Assembly: GCF_031844705.1 (NCBI RefSeq)
Contig: NZ_CP134609.1
Location: 7,068,001-7,132,000, forward strand
Length of the DNA stretch: 64,000 nucleotides
Source of the DNA: Streptomyces sp. ITFR-16
GTDB taxonomy: Bacteria; Actinomycetota; Actinomycetes; Streptomycetales; Streptomycetaceae
Reading direction: 5' to 3'
Under the pieces are notes generated by a model. It was not told where the DNA came from. It did not search any database and worked only from the letters and a program-made list of their open reading frames with translations. This document shows positions 54,440 to 63,446 of this stretch, piece after piece (the stretch's first letter is position 1; each line of letters starts with the position of its first letter). Made by a program: the position numbers and the translations under genes.

Positions 54440-57400
54440 ATGACGGACGAGTCGTCGGCGGCGTTCGATGCGGGCGCGTTACTCCACGGGAGGCTCTCGA
54501 TGGCCGGGCGGAAGGCCGCCCGGCGCGAGCTTCTCGCTCCCGCCCAGCCGGCCCTCCGGTTTGTCCGGGCCCGCGTGGCCGCCGAGGACGTCGGGGTGCT
54601 GCGGACCCTTCGTGACCAGCGGACGCAGGTGCACGAACTGCTGGCACCCAGGGCGGCCGCGGCCACGACCGTCCGTGCCCTGGAGGGGGTGGACCCCTAT
54701 CCGCGGGACGAGCCGGCGGCGGCCCAGGCGCTGCGGGCCTCCGCCGCCATGGCGCTCGCCCTGGTGGACGACGCCGAGAGCGCCGCGCGGCAGTTGCGCA
54801 CCGGGCTCCTGTGGCTCCGGCACTGCCAGGCCCACCCCGCCCACCCCTCCGGCACGGCAGCGGCCGAGGGCACGGAGTTCACCGCCCTGCTCGACGGCGC
54901 GACCACCGGACACGCGGCCCGCATACGGCGCCTTCTGGCCGAACTCCCTCCCGGCGAAAGCGATCTCGCCCTGCCCGCGCTGCTGTGGCTGCTGTCGCTG
55001 GACGACGCCCTGCCCGACATCCGGACCGTGGCCGGGGCGAGTGTCCTGTTCGACGACGGCAGCGGCGGTACGAAGGGGGTGCGGGCGACCCTCAGGGTCT
55101 CCGTCCTGCCCGGGGGGCCACCGGCCCTGGTTCCCGACCCGAGGACCATGTCCGGGTTCCGGGGCGACACGGGGTTCGCGGAATCCCTGCGCGACGCCTG
55201 GACCGTGGCCGGCGGCCGTGTCAGGGGGACGGTGCTGTGGTCGCTCACCGGCCCCGACGGGGTCGTGGGCATGGTGGCCGACCGCTCGCTGGGCTGTGCC
55301 TTCGCCGTTCTGATCGGGGAGGCGGGCCGGCGGTCGGGGCGCTGGGCCCGGCTGCCAACGGTGCGCCGGCTCAACCCCCGTACCGCACTGGTCGGAGCGC
55401 TCGACGGGACGTCGTCCGGCGGGCTCGTCTCCGTCGGTGGCTACGTCACCAAACTGGGAGCGGCGGACAACGGGCGCAATGTGATCCTCCCGGCGGCCGA
55501 CCGGAAGCAGGCGCTGGAGGTGTGGCAGGGCGACGAGTCCGCCCGGCTCATCTTCGCCTCCACGGCCGATGAGGCCGCCCGCAGAGCCCGCGTTGTCGAC
55601 GGCCCGGGCCTGCTGCGCTGGACCGGGAGCCTCGTCGTCCTCGCCACTGTGGCAGCGGGGATCGCCGCAGTCCTGGCCTACTCCCTGTCGAAGGAGAGCA
55701 AGGAGGAGGCCCGCAACGCACTGGCGGCCGACCTCTCCGCCGAGGCCCTGACCCTCCGCCAGACCGATCCCCGGCTGGCCGGACTGCTCGGTCTCGCCGG
55801 GAACTACGTCCGGCCGGGCACTCCCAGGGCCGTGCAGGCGATGCGGGACGTGCTGGAGGCGAACACGGGTGTCCGGCTCTCGTGGCGGGCGAGTCCCGCA
55901 CAGGTCGACAGCGTCGCCGTGGACGACAAGCGCGGCAGGGTGTACACCACCGGCGACGATCCGTACATCAAGTCCTGGGACCTGCACACCGGCAAGGCGC
56001 TCGGGAAGGTCTCCGGGCCGGTCGGCGGGCTCGTGCTCAACGACGTCAGCGGGCTGCTCGCAGCCCGGGACAGCACCTCGGTCCTGCTGTACGAGGCGCT
56101 GGACCGAGTCCCCGTGCTCAGGGGCCGGCTCCCGGTGCCGACCTGTGCCCGTGCGGACAGCCGGCCCGTGGCGAACGCCTTCACCGACCGGGGCGTCCGT
56201 CTGGTCGAGGTGCGGGACGACGGAACGATGGCGCAGTACGACACCACCACGCGCACCCAGACCGACTGCCGGCGCCTGGACACCATGGGGGATCTGGGCG
56301 TGCCGGGCGGCCGCCGTGTCGTGGTGGACGCCGACGTCGCCCTCGGCACGTCGCACCGCCCCGACCGTGAACCCGCGGAGGAGCAGATCCTCCTGCTGCT
56401 GACGAACAACACGGTGCTCTCGGTCGGCCTGGACCGTCACAAGGCGGCCGTGGAGATCGACGAGAACGACGTCCAGGGGACGGCCTCCCGGATCGGGGCG
56501 AACGACGAACTCGTGGTGCTGGCCACCCCCGGCGGCGTACAGGCCTGGGACCGGGTACGGCACCGGCAGCTCAGCTTTCCCGTCGGCGGGCTCGCGACCG
56601 CGCCGGAGGACATGGTGGAGCACAGCGGAAGCGTGGTGATCGCCTCGGAGAGCGGCACCGTCCTCGTGCCGCTCGGAACCGGCGGCGACGCCGCCGGCAG
56701 CCGGGGCCTCGAACGGCCCCGGGGCGGACCGTCCCTGGCCGTCGCCGCCGGTGCCGAGTTCACCGTCGTCGCGGCGGGCCGCGGCGGGCGGGTCAACGTC
56801 CTCGACGCCAACCCCGGCCCGCTCGGCAGCCCCACCGCACCGGCCTCCAGCGCGGGGTCGTTCGGCCCGGACGGGGAACTGCTGCTCACCGACTTCTCGG
56901 GCGGCGCCTCCGCAGGGCTGTACACGACCCGGCAGGAGACCCCGGGCGGCAGCGGCACTTCCGCGGGGTGGCAGCACGTCACGGACTACCGGTCCCGCGA
57001 GATCTACGTCAACGACGTGGCGATGGGCCCCCGGTACGTCGCAGCCGCCGGGCAGTACGAGGGAAGCGGCACGGTCAGGGTGTGGCGCAGGGACGGCACC
57101 CTGCTGCGTGACCTCAGGCCGTCGGGGGTCGACGAGAGCTCCCGGCCACCGGCCGAACGGATCGTCACCTCGGTGCGGTTCGTGCCGGAAGCGGACCTTC
57201 TGATCGCACGGCACGTCACCGGCCCGGTGACCGTGTGGTCCACCCGGACCTGGAAGGAACAGGCGACAGTACCCCTCACGGCGGGCATGGGGATGGAAGT
57301 GCACGGGACCACCGCCGTCGCCCTGGAACAGCCCGGGGAGGCCGGTGCCCGGCTCGCCGAGATCGACCTGCGCCACCCGAGGGACCGCCCCGTCCGGACG

Positions 57401-57904
57401 GTGGCCGTCCCGAACACGTACCGCATCGCGTGGAGCCGCGACGGTTCACGTCTCGCCCTGCTCGTCCGGGGCAACACCGTGCGCTACCTGGACACCGCTC
57501 TGCGCAGGACCGGCAGCACGCTGCGGCTGCCCGGGGGGACCACCACGGCGACGGCGGTCGCGCTCTCCCCGGACGGCAGCCGTGTCGCCACCGGGTTCGC
57601 CGACCAGGTCCTCGTGCACGACACCGCCACCGGTCTTCAGTCCATGCCCGCCCTGCCCCGGACCGGGGACGGGGAGATCATCCATCTGTACTGGTCGCCC
57701 GACGACCGGATGCTCGCGGCGGTCACCCGGTCGTTCCGTACCGACAACGCCGCCGGCCCGCTGAACGTGTGGCCGGTGGGCGGCATCGACTGGCGCAAGA
57801 GCATCTGCCGGTGGACCGGCGGAGAAGGACTCACCCCGCAGGAGTGGGCCGAGCACATCGGCAACCGCCAACCGTACGTCGACCTGTGCGCCGAGGAGAA
57901 GTGA
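54440..57904 (+). CDS. Membrane-anchored Lon/S16-like domain with beta-propeller
   Basis: 1154 aa. Residues 1-195 are helical. Residues 200-385 resemble the Lon protease domain: ADRSLGCAFAV aligns with Lon DGPSAG (S283), and LVSVGGYVTKLGAADNGRNV aligns with the Lon GGLKEKLLAA block, placing K338 at the catalytic Lys. One TM helix follows (396-415). The rest (about 440-1150) is a predicted extracytoplasmic WD40-like propeller with scattered blades (AVALSPDGSRVATGFADQVL). ATG 54440 lies after a G-rich stretch. It heads a five-gene operon. The protease assignment rests on weak motif matching by eye. Confidence 0.65.
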   Translation: MTDESSAAFDAGALLHGRLSMAGRKAARRELLAPAQPALRFVRARVAAEDVGVLRTLRDQRTQVHELLAPRAAAATTVRALEGVDPYPRDEPAAAQALRASAAMALALVDDAESAARQLRTGLLWLRHCQAHPAHPSGTAAAEGTEFTALLDGATTGHAARIRRLLAELPPGESDLALPALLWLLSLDDALPDIRTVAGASVLFDDGSGGTKGVRATLRVSVLPGGPPALVPDPRTMSGFRGDTGFAESLRDAWTVAGGRVRGTVLWSLTGPDGVVGMVADRSLGCAFAVLIGEAGRRSGRWARLPTVRRLNPRTALVGALDGTSSGGLVSVGGYVTKLGAADNGRNVILPAADRKQALEVWQGDESARLIFASTADEAARRARVVDGPGLLRWTGSLVVLATVAAGIAAVLAYSLSKESKEEARNALAADLSAEALTLRQTDPRLAGLLGLAGNYVRPGTPRAVQAMRDVLEANTGVRLSWRASPAQVDSVAVDDKRGRVYTTGDDPYIKSWDLHTGKALGKVSGPVGGLVLNDVSGLLAARDSTSVLLYEALDRVPVLRGRLPVPTCARADSRPVANAFTDRGVRLVEVRDDGTMAQYDTTTRTQTDCRRLDTMGDLGVPGGRRVVVDADVALGTSHRPDREPAEEQILLLLTNNTVLSVGLDRHKAAVEIDENDVQGTASRIGANDELVVLATPGGVQAWDRVRHRQLSFPVGGLATAPEDMVEHSGSVVIASESGTVLVPLGTGGDAAGSRGLERPRGGPSLAVAAGAEFTVVAAGRGGRVNVLDANPGPLGSPTAPASSAGSFGPDGELLLTDFSGGASAGLYTTRQETPGGSGTSAGWQHVTDYRSREIYVNDVAMGPRYVAAAGQYEGSGTVRVWRRDGTLLRDLRPSGVDESSRPPAERIVTSVRFVPEADLLIARHVTGPVTVWSTRTWKEQATVPLTAGMGMEVHGTTAVALEQPGEAGARLAEIDLRHPRDRPVRTVAVPNTYRIAWSRDGSRLALLVRGNTVRYLDTALRRTGSTLRLPGGTTTATAVALSPDGSRVATGFADQVLVHDTATGLQSMPALPRTGDGEIIHLYWSPDDRMLAAVTRSFRTDNAAGPLNVWPVGGIDWRKSICRWTGGEGLTPQEWAEHIGNRQPYVDLCAEEK

Positions 57905-57911
57905 CCGAACC

Positions 57912-59534
57912 ATGCCGCGTTCATCCCTCACCCCCCTTCTGCGTTCCCTGGCCGGCCTTCTGCTGCTGTCCCTGGCGGCCACCGCGTGCTCGACGGACTC
58001 CGCAGGGCCGGCCTCCGGGCCGGGCAAGGACGCCGCTTCCCCCTCCGGGGGCCATGAGCGGCCCGTCCTCGCCTACATCGGGCCGGAGCGGCGGGCGGTG
58101 ATGCTGGCCGAGGCCGCCGGCCGCACCTGGCAGGCCGTCCGTACGGGAACGCGGGCGCCGGAGCGGCTCGCCTGGTCGCCCGACGGCCGGCGCCTGGCCT
58201 GGACGGACTCGGTGGAGGACGACACCACGGGGCGGCTCCACATCCTCGATGTCACCACCGGGAAAGAGGTCTCCCATGCCTGCCCCTGCCGAGGGATCGG
58301 CTTCCTCGGCACGGATGCCGTCAGCCTCGCGAGCGACGGCAGCGCGCTGCTGACCTTCGCCGCGACGGGCGATCCGCAGCGCATTCCGCTGGTCCGGAGC
58401 AAGGGGCCCTACGCCCTCCTCGTCACCGGCGGCACCGACGACGTCATCGTGTTCACTCCGCTCCCCGAGGGCCCCGGCGTCTTCCGGGGACAGGGCACCA
58501 TCGACGCGGTCGACCGGCGCGGGCGGCTCCGCCCGCTGCTGCCGGCGAAGTCTCCGTCCACTCTCACGGAGGCCTGGCGGGCACCCGACGGCAAGGCCGT
58601 GGCCTGGTCCGACTCGGACAGCGGCGGCGCCTGCTGGACGACCTCCACCCTGCACAGCCACTCCGGCGGCACCGGCCGGCCCGCCCGCCTGCTGCCCGCC
58701 GACACCGCGTTCCGGCAGGCGCTGATCGACGACCAGCGTGCGATCACGTACGCCGCCTGGGCGGGCACAGGGATGACCGTCACCTTCTCCGGCCTCCGCA
58801 GCTGCAACGCCCCCTATCCGGGCCGGCCGGTCTCCTACTACGTCAGGGACGGGAAGTGGACCTATCTCGGCACCGGTCTGCTCGGTGTGGGCCTCGGCGC
58901 CGACGGGCGCACGGCCCAATTGCGCGACGACGCCGGGGACGACGCCACCCGGGTGCCCACCGGCACGCTCACCCTCGTCTCGGAGGGGCGGCGGCACAAG
59001 CTGGCGGACGGCGTCTCCACCTTCCTGTTCACCCCGGCGGAGAGCGCGGCGGCGAAGCCTCCGGCCGCCGTGCGACAGCCGCCCGGCGCGGCCGTGGTCA
59101 CCACGACCGACCACGGCAAAGCGCTGCCGGACTCGGTCCTGCGGCTGGCCCGCCGGATCGAGAAGGCCGCAGCCGCCGGTGACACCGAGGAGCTCGTACG
59201 GCTCTGCGACGGCTGCCGGCCCGGGGTGCGGGACTGGATCCGCCGCGCGAAGGGACCCTCGGACATCCTCAGGGCGATCCGGGCGCACCCGGGCCGCAAC
59301 GGGGCGGACGCGGTGCTCTATCCCGGTCTCTCCTTCTGCGCGGACGAACCGGGCAAGGAGGCCACCTGCACCCCGCAGCAGTTGCGGGACGTGGCCGTCC
59401 TCGGCCTGAAGCACGAGAGCGACGCGGAGTTCGGCGGGTGGACGTATCTCCCCTCGACGGCCGGGATCGTGCCGTTGACCGTGGCCGTCGAGAAGAACGG
59501 AGAGGCCCGTTGGACCGGACTGGCGGCGGGATGA
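57912..59534 (+). CDS. Beta-propeller lipoprotein
   Basis: 540 aa. Signal peptide with lipobox LAATAC (Cys26), so it is anchored outside the membrane. The body has TolB/WD-like blades (RLAWSPDGRRLAWTDSV) and two Cys-rich spots (HACPCRG; CDGCRPG). The last 130 residues form a separate domain. It starts 7 bp after the upstream propeller protein, whose external domain it may bind. The stop overlaps the next gene by ATGA. Confidence 0.7.
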   Translation: MPRSSLTPLLRSLAGLLLLSLAATACSTDSAGPASGPGKDAASPSGGHERPVLAYIGPERRAVMLAEAAGRTWQAVRTGTRAPERLAWSPDGRRLAWTDSVEDDTTGRLHILDVTTGKEVSHACPCRGIGFLGTDAVSLASDGSALLTFAATGDPQRIPLVRSKGPYALLVTGGTDDVIVFTPLPEGPGVFRGQGTIDAVDRRGRLRPLLPAKSPSTLTEAWRAPDGKAVAWSDSDSGGACWTTSTLHSHSGGTGRPARLLPADTAFRQALIDDQRAITYAAWAGTGMTVTFSGLRSCNAPYPGRPVSYYVRDGKWTYLGTGLLGVGLGADGRTAQLRDDAGDDATRVPTGTLTLVSEGRRHKLADGVSTFLFTPAESAAAKPPAAVRQPPGAAVVTTTDHGKALPDSVLRLARRIEKAAAAGDTEELVRLCDGCRPGVRDWIRRAKGPSDILRAIRAHPGRNGADAVLYPGLSFCADEPGKEATCTPQQLRDVAVLGLKHESDAEFGGWTYLPSTAGIVPLTVAVEKNGEARWTGLAAG

Positions 59535-60694
59535 CCGGCCGCGACGAGGTGGCCCAGGACGCTGGGCTGCGGGCCCCGGACGGTCCGCTCATGACCGGGG
59601 ACGTACTGGACGGCAGAACCGTCCTCGGCTTCACGTGCGCGGCGCGCGGGCTGCCCACCCCGGCGGACGATCTGCTCCTGTTCGAGGGCGACGAGTCGAA
59701 GGACGAGGAGTGCGGGGGAGACGAGTACCCCGGATCGCCGTCGCGCCCCAGTGTCGTGGGCGTGTCCCGGCACCCCGGCGTGGAGCGCGTCGGCCCGCAT
59801 CCCCGCCGTCAGCTGGCGGCCGACCGGGTGCATCCCGCCGACGAGGTCGCCCCCGGGCTGGCAGGCGCCTTCGGTGAACTCGTGTACGGGCCGGACGCAC
59901 CCCGCTACCTCGCCCCGCTGATCGACCGGCTCACCGGCGACGGACACGGCTTCTGGCTGGCGGGCGGCGCACCCAGGGACCTGGTGGCCGGTGCCCGTCC
60001 GGACGAAGTGGGGGATCTGGACACCACGGGCACGGCTCCGGCCGGCGGCTTCTTCGACGTGACGGACCAGGTGCTGGGCGACGACGGCCCCAGCGACGAG
60101 CACCCGCGCCGCTTCAGCCCGGACAGCCTGGTCTGCTCGATCCTGCCGCCGCAGCGCGAGGGCCTGGTGCTGGACTACCGGGGGCTGGGTGTGGGCGGCG
60201 TGCCCTGGCCGGCCACCGGGACGGACCTGCGCCGGGACGGCCTGCAGCGGGACCTCACCGTCAACACGCTGCTCTACGACCCGGTCCACCACCTCGTGCT
60301 GGACCCGTTGGGGCGGGCTCTGGACGACCTCGCCCACGACGGCGGCAGCCGCCGTCTCGTCCCGGCGGGGCTCCCGGACGACCCCGAGACCTGCGCGGCC
60401 GTGCTGCCGCGGTCCCTGAAGTTCCGGCTGCGCTGGGACCCGGACGGAGACGGTCCGGGGCGCGTGGCCGCTCTGGACGACACGGCGCTGCGGGGCTGGG
60501 CCACCGCCCTGCCCGAGGATCTGGTGGCCCGGCTGGACGACCGCGGCGACGCCGTGTGGCGGCGCCTGCGCGAACTCGCCGCCGCCTGCCTGCCTCCCGG
60601 CGGCCTCACCCCGGCGCTGTCGGCGGTGGTACGGGAGTACGGCCGGCCGGCTGCCGCGCTGGTCGGCCGGCTGGCCGGACCGGAGCGTGACTGA
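59531..60694 (+). CDS. CCA-adding/poly(A) polymerase-like nucleotidyltransferase
   Basis: 387 aa. After about 110 variable residues, the class-II tRNA nucleotidyltransferase head domain appears: FWLAGGAPRDLVAG (GG at 145-146, RD at 149-150), GDLDTTG (catalytic D162 and D164) and RDLTVNTLLYDP (240-251). The C-terminal tRNA-binding neck/body helices are short compared with real CCA enzymes, and the window context is not tRNA maturation. It sits two genes before a SLATT protein. It could add nucleotides to RNA or make a nucleotide signal. It overlaps both neighbours. Confidence 0.78.
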   Translation: MTGRDEVAQDAGLRAPDGPLMTGDVLDGRTVLGFTCAARGLPTPADDLLLFEGDESKDEECGGDEYPGSPSRPSVVGVSRHPGVERVGPHPRRQLAADRVHPADEVAPGLAGAFGELVYGPDAPRYLAPLIDRLTGDGHGFWLAGGAPRDLVAGARPDEVGDLDTTGTAPAGGFFDVTDQVLGDDGPSDEHPRRFSPDSLVCSILPPQREGLVLDYRGLGVGGVPWPATGTDLRRDGLQRDLTVNTLLYDPVHHLVLDPLGRALDDLAHDGGSRRLVPAGLPDDPETCAAVLPRSLKFRLRWDPDGDGPGRVAALDDTALRGWATALPEDLVARLDDRGDAVWRRLRELAAACLPPGGLTPALSAVVREYGRPAAALVGRLAGPERD

Positions 60695-62054
60695 CATGGC
60701 CCGGCTGGAGGAGACCGTGGCGGTGCACCGCCCGCTGAGCGGCTGGATCGCGTCACTGGACCCGGGCGCGCGCCCGGCCCTGGGCGTCATCAACGACGGT
60801 GACGAGCGGTCCGACGCCAGGGACATGGTCCGCTTCCGTACCGCCGCGTGGGCGCGCACGAGCGTGATCGCCGACCGCGACGGGATCTCCGGACGGGTGC
60901 TCGCACTGCGCGCGCCCGACGGCTCGCTCGTGGTGGAACTGGACGACTTCGGCCGCCCGATCGCCGCCTCGGAGCAAGGAGCGGAGCTGGTCGCCGAGGT
61001 GGAGCGGCGGTGGTCCGATCTCCCCGCCGATGCCGCGACGGTGGAGCGGCTGCGGCTCGAAAGTCTTGAGCTGCGGTACTTCCTCCTCCACCGGATGGGC
61101 CGCGAGACCCGGGCTCCGGCTCCCTTGTTCCACTGCCTGCCCTGGGAGCGGGTGGAGGCCGTCGCCCGTGCGACTGCCGTACTGCTGACGCCGGGGGGTG
61201 CCGCCCCGGAGTCCGTGAGCGGCACCCAGGGGACGTCCGCCGACGAGGAGCTGCGGCACTGGTTCACCCCCGCCGCGCTCTCGCTTGCGGGTCCGCTGTC
61301 CGTCCTGCGCAGGGGACTGCGCGACGGGCGGGCCGGGCCGTGGTTCTCGCGGGAGGCGGCCGCCCTGCTGACGGGGCTGCTGGCGGTGGACCCGGCCCGG
61401 CTGCCCGCCGCCACCCGGTCCGCCCTGTCCGGGGTGGCCGGCCGGCTCGGCGCCGATCCGGTGCTCCACCACAGCGCCCGCCTGGCGGCCGACCGGCTCA
61501 CCGGCCCCGGGCCGGCGCTTCTGAACCTCACCCTGACCACACGGCTCGACTCGGACTTCGTCCTGCGGGCCTCCTCCGGAGCGGGTGAGGAGACCGGCGC
61601 CGTGCTGAAACAGGGGCCGGTGTCCGCGGATGTGGTGGTGACCCCGGGCGGGGCGGTGGTCGTGGAGCTGGAGATCTCCACCACGGCGCCCGCACCCGTG
61701 CGTCCTGCGGTGGACGACGGCCCCCTCTGCCACCCCGTCCTGGTCAGCCCGGTCGGGGGCAGGGCGGCGGACGACGCGCCGGTGCGGTACTGGATGCTGC
61801 TCGACAGCGCCGGCGACGTACTGCACGGCTTCCTCGCGGCGCCCGCCCCCGAAGGGCAGTTCGACGTCGGACTGGATGCCCCACCGGTCGCGCTGCGCTT
61901 CCTCGACCGCGTGCCCCACCGGGAACTCCTTGCGTCCCTGCACGCGAACGAGCACATCGGCCCGTCCCGCTGGCACGATCTGATCGACGGCCTCCCCGCG
62001 CACCATCCCGCGCATGCCGCGCTGGCCGCCTACGACGCCCAACTGCCTTCCTAG
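60687..62054 (+). CDS. Unrecognised protein of the nucleotidyltransferase/SLATT operon
   Basis: 455 aa, soluble. No domain recognised. GTG start at 60687 overlaps the nucleotidyltransferase stop by 8 nt; ATG 60696 is the alternative. Features seen: an HRPLSGWIASLDPGARPALG opening, HCLPWERVEAVARATAVLL near the middle, and a C-terminal beta-rich domain (ADVVVTPGGAVVVELEIS). Its fixed place between the nucleotidyltransferase and the SLATT gene suggests a partner or regulator. Confidence 0.65.
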   Translation: MTDMARLEETVAVHRPLSGWIASLDPGARPALGVINDGDERSDARDMVRFRTAAWARTSVIADRDGISGRVLALRAPDGSLVVELDDFGRPIAASEQGAELVAEVERRWSDLPADAATVERLRLESLELRYFLLHRMGRETRAPAPLFHCLPWERVEAVARATAVLLTPGGAAPESVSGTQGTSADEELRHWFTPAALSLAGPLSVLRRGLRDGRAGPWFSREAAALLTGLLAVDPARLPAATRSALSGVAGRLGADPVLHHSARLAADRLTGPGPALLNLTLTTRLDSDFVLRASSGAGEETGAVLKQGPVSADVVVTPGGAVVVELEISTTAPAPVRPAVDDGPLCHPVLVSPVGGRAADDAPVRYWMLLDSAGDVLHGFLAAPAPEGQFDVGLDAPPVALRFLDRVPHRELLASLHANEHIGPSRWHDLIDGLPAHHPAHAALAAYDAQLPS

Positions 62055-62104
62055 ACTCGACCGTTCGGGCCCGTCCGCGCAGGCCGGGCGGCTACCTTGG
62101 ACGG

Positions 62105-62644
62105 GTGGATACCGCAGCTTCACCAGCAGGTCCGCCGAGCCCGGGAACGGAGGCCCGCCGACGGGCGCTCCACGCCGAGTTCCGGCGACTGGAGGAAAGC
62201 GCCACCTACAGCGCCCAGACCCAGTTCGAACAGGCCAAGCGCTGGCGGGCCCTGCACTGGGCCCTCGGCATTCCTACGACCCTGCTGGCCGCCGTCGCCG
62301 GGACCACGGCACTGGTGGAGTCCGCCGGCGGCACGGCCGCGGGCATCCTGGCCCTGCTCTCCGCAGGGCTCGGCGCGGTCCTCACCACGGTCAACGCGCC
62401 CCAGCGGGCCGGACAGGCGGCCGCCTCCGCCAACGCCTACCTGGAGATCCAGACGGCCGCCCGGCAGCACCGGGAGATCGATCTGCCGGACTGGGCGCTT
62501 CCCGAGGCGCTCGCGGCGCTGACCGCGCGCCGTGACGAGCAGAACGCCAAGGCGGAGGTGCCCGGCATGCGTGCCTACAGCCGGGCGAAGGCCAATGTGG
62601 GCGTGGGGACGCAGACGTACGCCGTGGACGAGAACGCCGGCTGA
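62105..62644 (+). CDS. SLATT-type two-TM effector-like protein
   Basis: 179 aa. A charged N-terminal helix (LHAEFRRLEESATYSAQTQF, EQAKRWRALHW) leads into two TM helices (about 51-70 and 76-96) and a cytosolic helical tail (QAAASANAYLEIQTAARQHR). This matches the SLATT layout, a 2-TM predicted pore former associated with nucleotide-second-messenger (SMODS/CBASS) and SLOG conflict systems. GTG start 62105; last gene of the operon, 50 bp after its neighbour. Confidence 0.78.
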   Translation: MDTAASPAGPPSPGTEARRRALHAEFRRLEESATYSAQTQFEQAKRWRALHWALGIPTTLLAAVAGTTALVESAGGTAAGILALLSAGLGAVLTTVNAPQRAGQAAASANAYLEIQTAARQHREIDLPDWALPEALAALTARRDEQNAKAEVPGMRAYSRAKANVGVGTQTYAVDENAG

Positions 62645-62657
62645 CGGGACCCCGGCC

Positions 62658-63074
62658 TCAGCCGCCGCCGCACTCCGGGCACAGCCCCCGGTACGTGACC
62701 TCGACCTCGGAGACCGTGAAGCCGAACCGCTCGGAGTCCGGCAGGCCGGCCAGGGGGTCGACGACGGGGTGGACGTCGCGGATCACGCCGCAGCCCGAGC
62801 ACACCAGGTGCTGGTGGGGGTGGTGCGCGTTCGGGTCGTAGCGCTTGGCGCGGCCGTCCGTGGCGACCTCGATCACCTCGCCGAGCGCGACCAGCTCGCC
62901 GAGGGTGTTGTACACCGTGGCGCGCGAGATCTCCGGCAGCCGGGCGGTCGCGTGCATCAGCACCTCGTCCGCCGTGAAGTGCACATGCTCACCGGCGAGC
63001 ACCTCGGCGACCACCCGGCGCTGTGCCGTCATGCGCCAGCCGCGCCCGCGAAGCCGTTGCAGCAGGTCACTCAT
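62658..63074 (-). CDS. Fur-family peroxide-type repressor, CatR-like
   Basis: 138 aa. The winged helix (RGWRMTAQRRVVAEVL then PEISRATVYNTLGELV) is followed by the metal-binding dimer domain with HHPHQHLVCSGCGVIRDVH and the second CxxC in LCPECGGG, the structural Zn site. The sequence is very close to Streptomyces CatR, which senses H2O2 by oxidation and represses catalase. ATG 63074 is chosen; GTG 63080 would add two residues. It is divergent from katG, so it likely represses katG and itself. Confidence 0.87.
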   Translation of the reverse strand: MSDLLQRLRGRGWRMTAQRRVVAEVLAGEHVHFTADEVLMHATARLPEISRATVYNTLGELVALGEVIEVATDGRAKRYDPNAHHPHQHLVCSGCGVIRDVHPVVDPLAGLPDSERFGFTVSEVEVTYRGLCPECGGG

Positions 63075-63080
63075 GGCCAC

Positions 63081-63446
63081 CAGCCTAACTGTGCGTTGTC
63101 GTCCGGCGAATGATGCGCCCGGGTGTGTGTGTCGTATTGACTTGGACTATGTCCATCGTAGGATCGGTTCCGGCCGACAGCCAAGGGCCAGGGCAACAGC
63201 AGGGAAGAGTGCGTGACTTCAGCAGGCGGTGCCGTCCCTCCGGTACCCGGTGTGCCGCTCGCACACGGCCGGACCGGCGAGCGGGCCGGTGCGGGCTGCC
63301 CCGGCGCCGTCCGCGTTCCGCCGTCCCTCGAGGCGGGTGGGAGATCTTCGCCCGGCGATCCGGCCCGCCCCGGTGCCCGCGCCCCCGGCCGCTCCACCAC
63401 CCGCATTTCCTGAGCACCGTGATCCGCCCCGTCCGGAAGGAATTCC
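63081..63446. other. katG leader and divergent promoter region
   Basis: 366 bp. The promoter with operator-like palindrome is at 63137-63164. From there to the katG ATG about 275 bp of leader remain, with a short GTG-started open frame (63213-63413) whose coding status is doubtful. Confidence 0.5.
63137..63164 (+). promoter_or_regulatory. katG promoter with embedded palindrome
   Basis: TTGACT (-35, 63137-63142) and TAGGAT (-10, 63159-63164) are spaced 16 bp. The spacer holds the perfect inverted repeat TGGAC-TAT-GTCCA (63143-63155). A repressor bound there would block RNA polymerase, which fits control by the divergent CatR-like Fur protein. Confidence 0.65.

Noticed and set aside
54479..57376. 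A 965-codon antisense open frame
   Set aside because: It mirrors the propeller protein gene, has no recognisable motifs and follows from third-position GC bias on the sense strand. The same applies to long antisense frames at 49120-52065 and 59318-61957.
63213..63413. A 66-codon GTG-started frame in the katG leader
   Set aside because: Composition is Gly/Pro/Arg-rich without known motifs; it could be a leader peptide, but nothing in the sequence distinguishes it from a chance frame.
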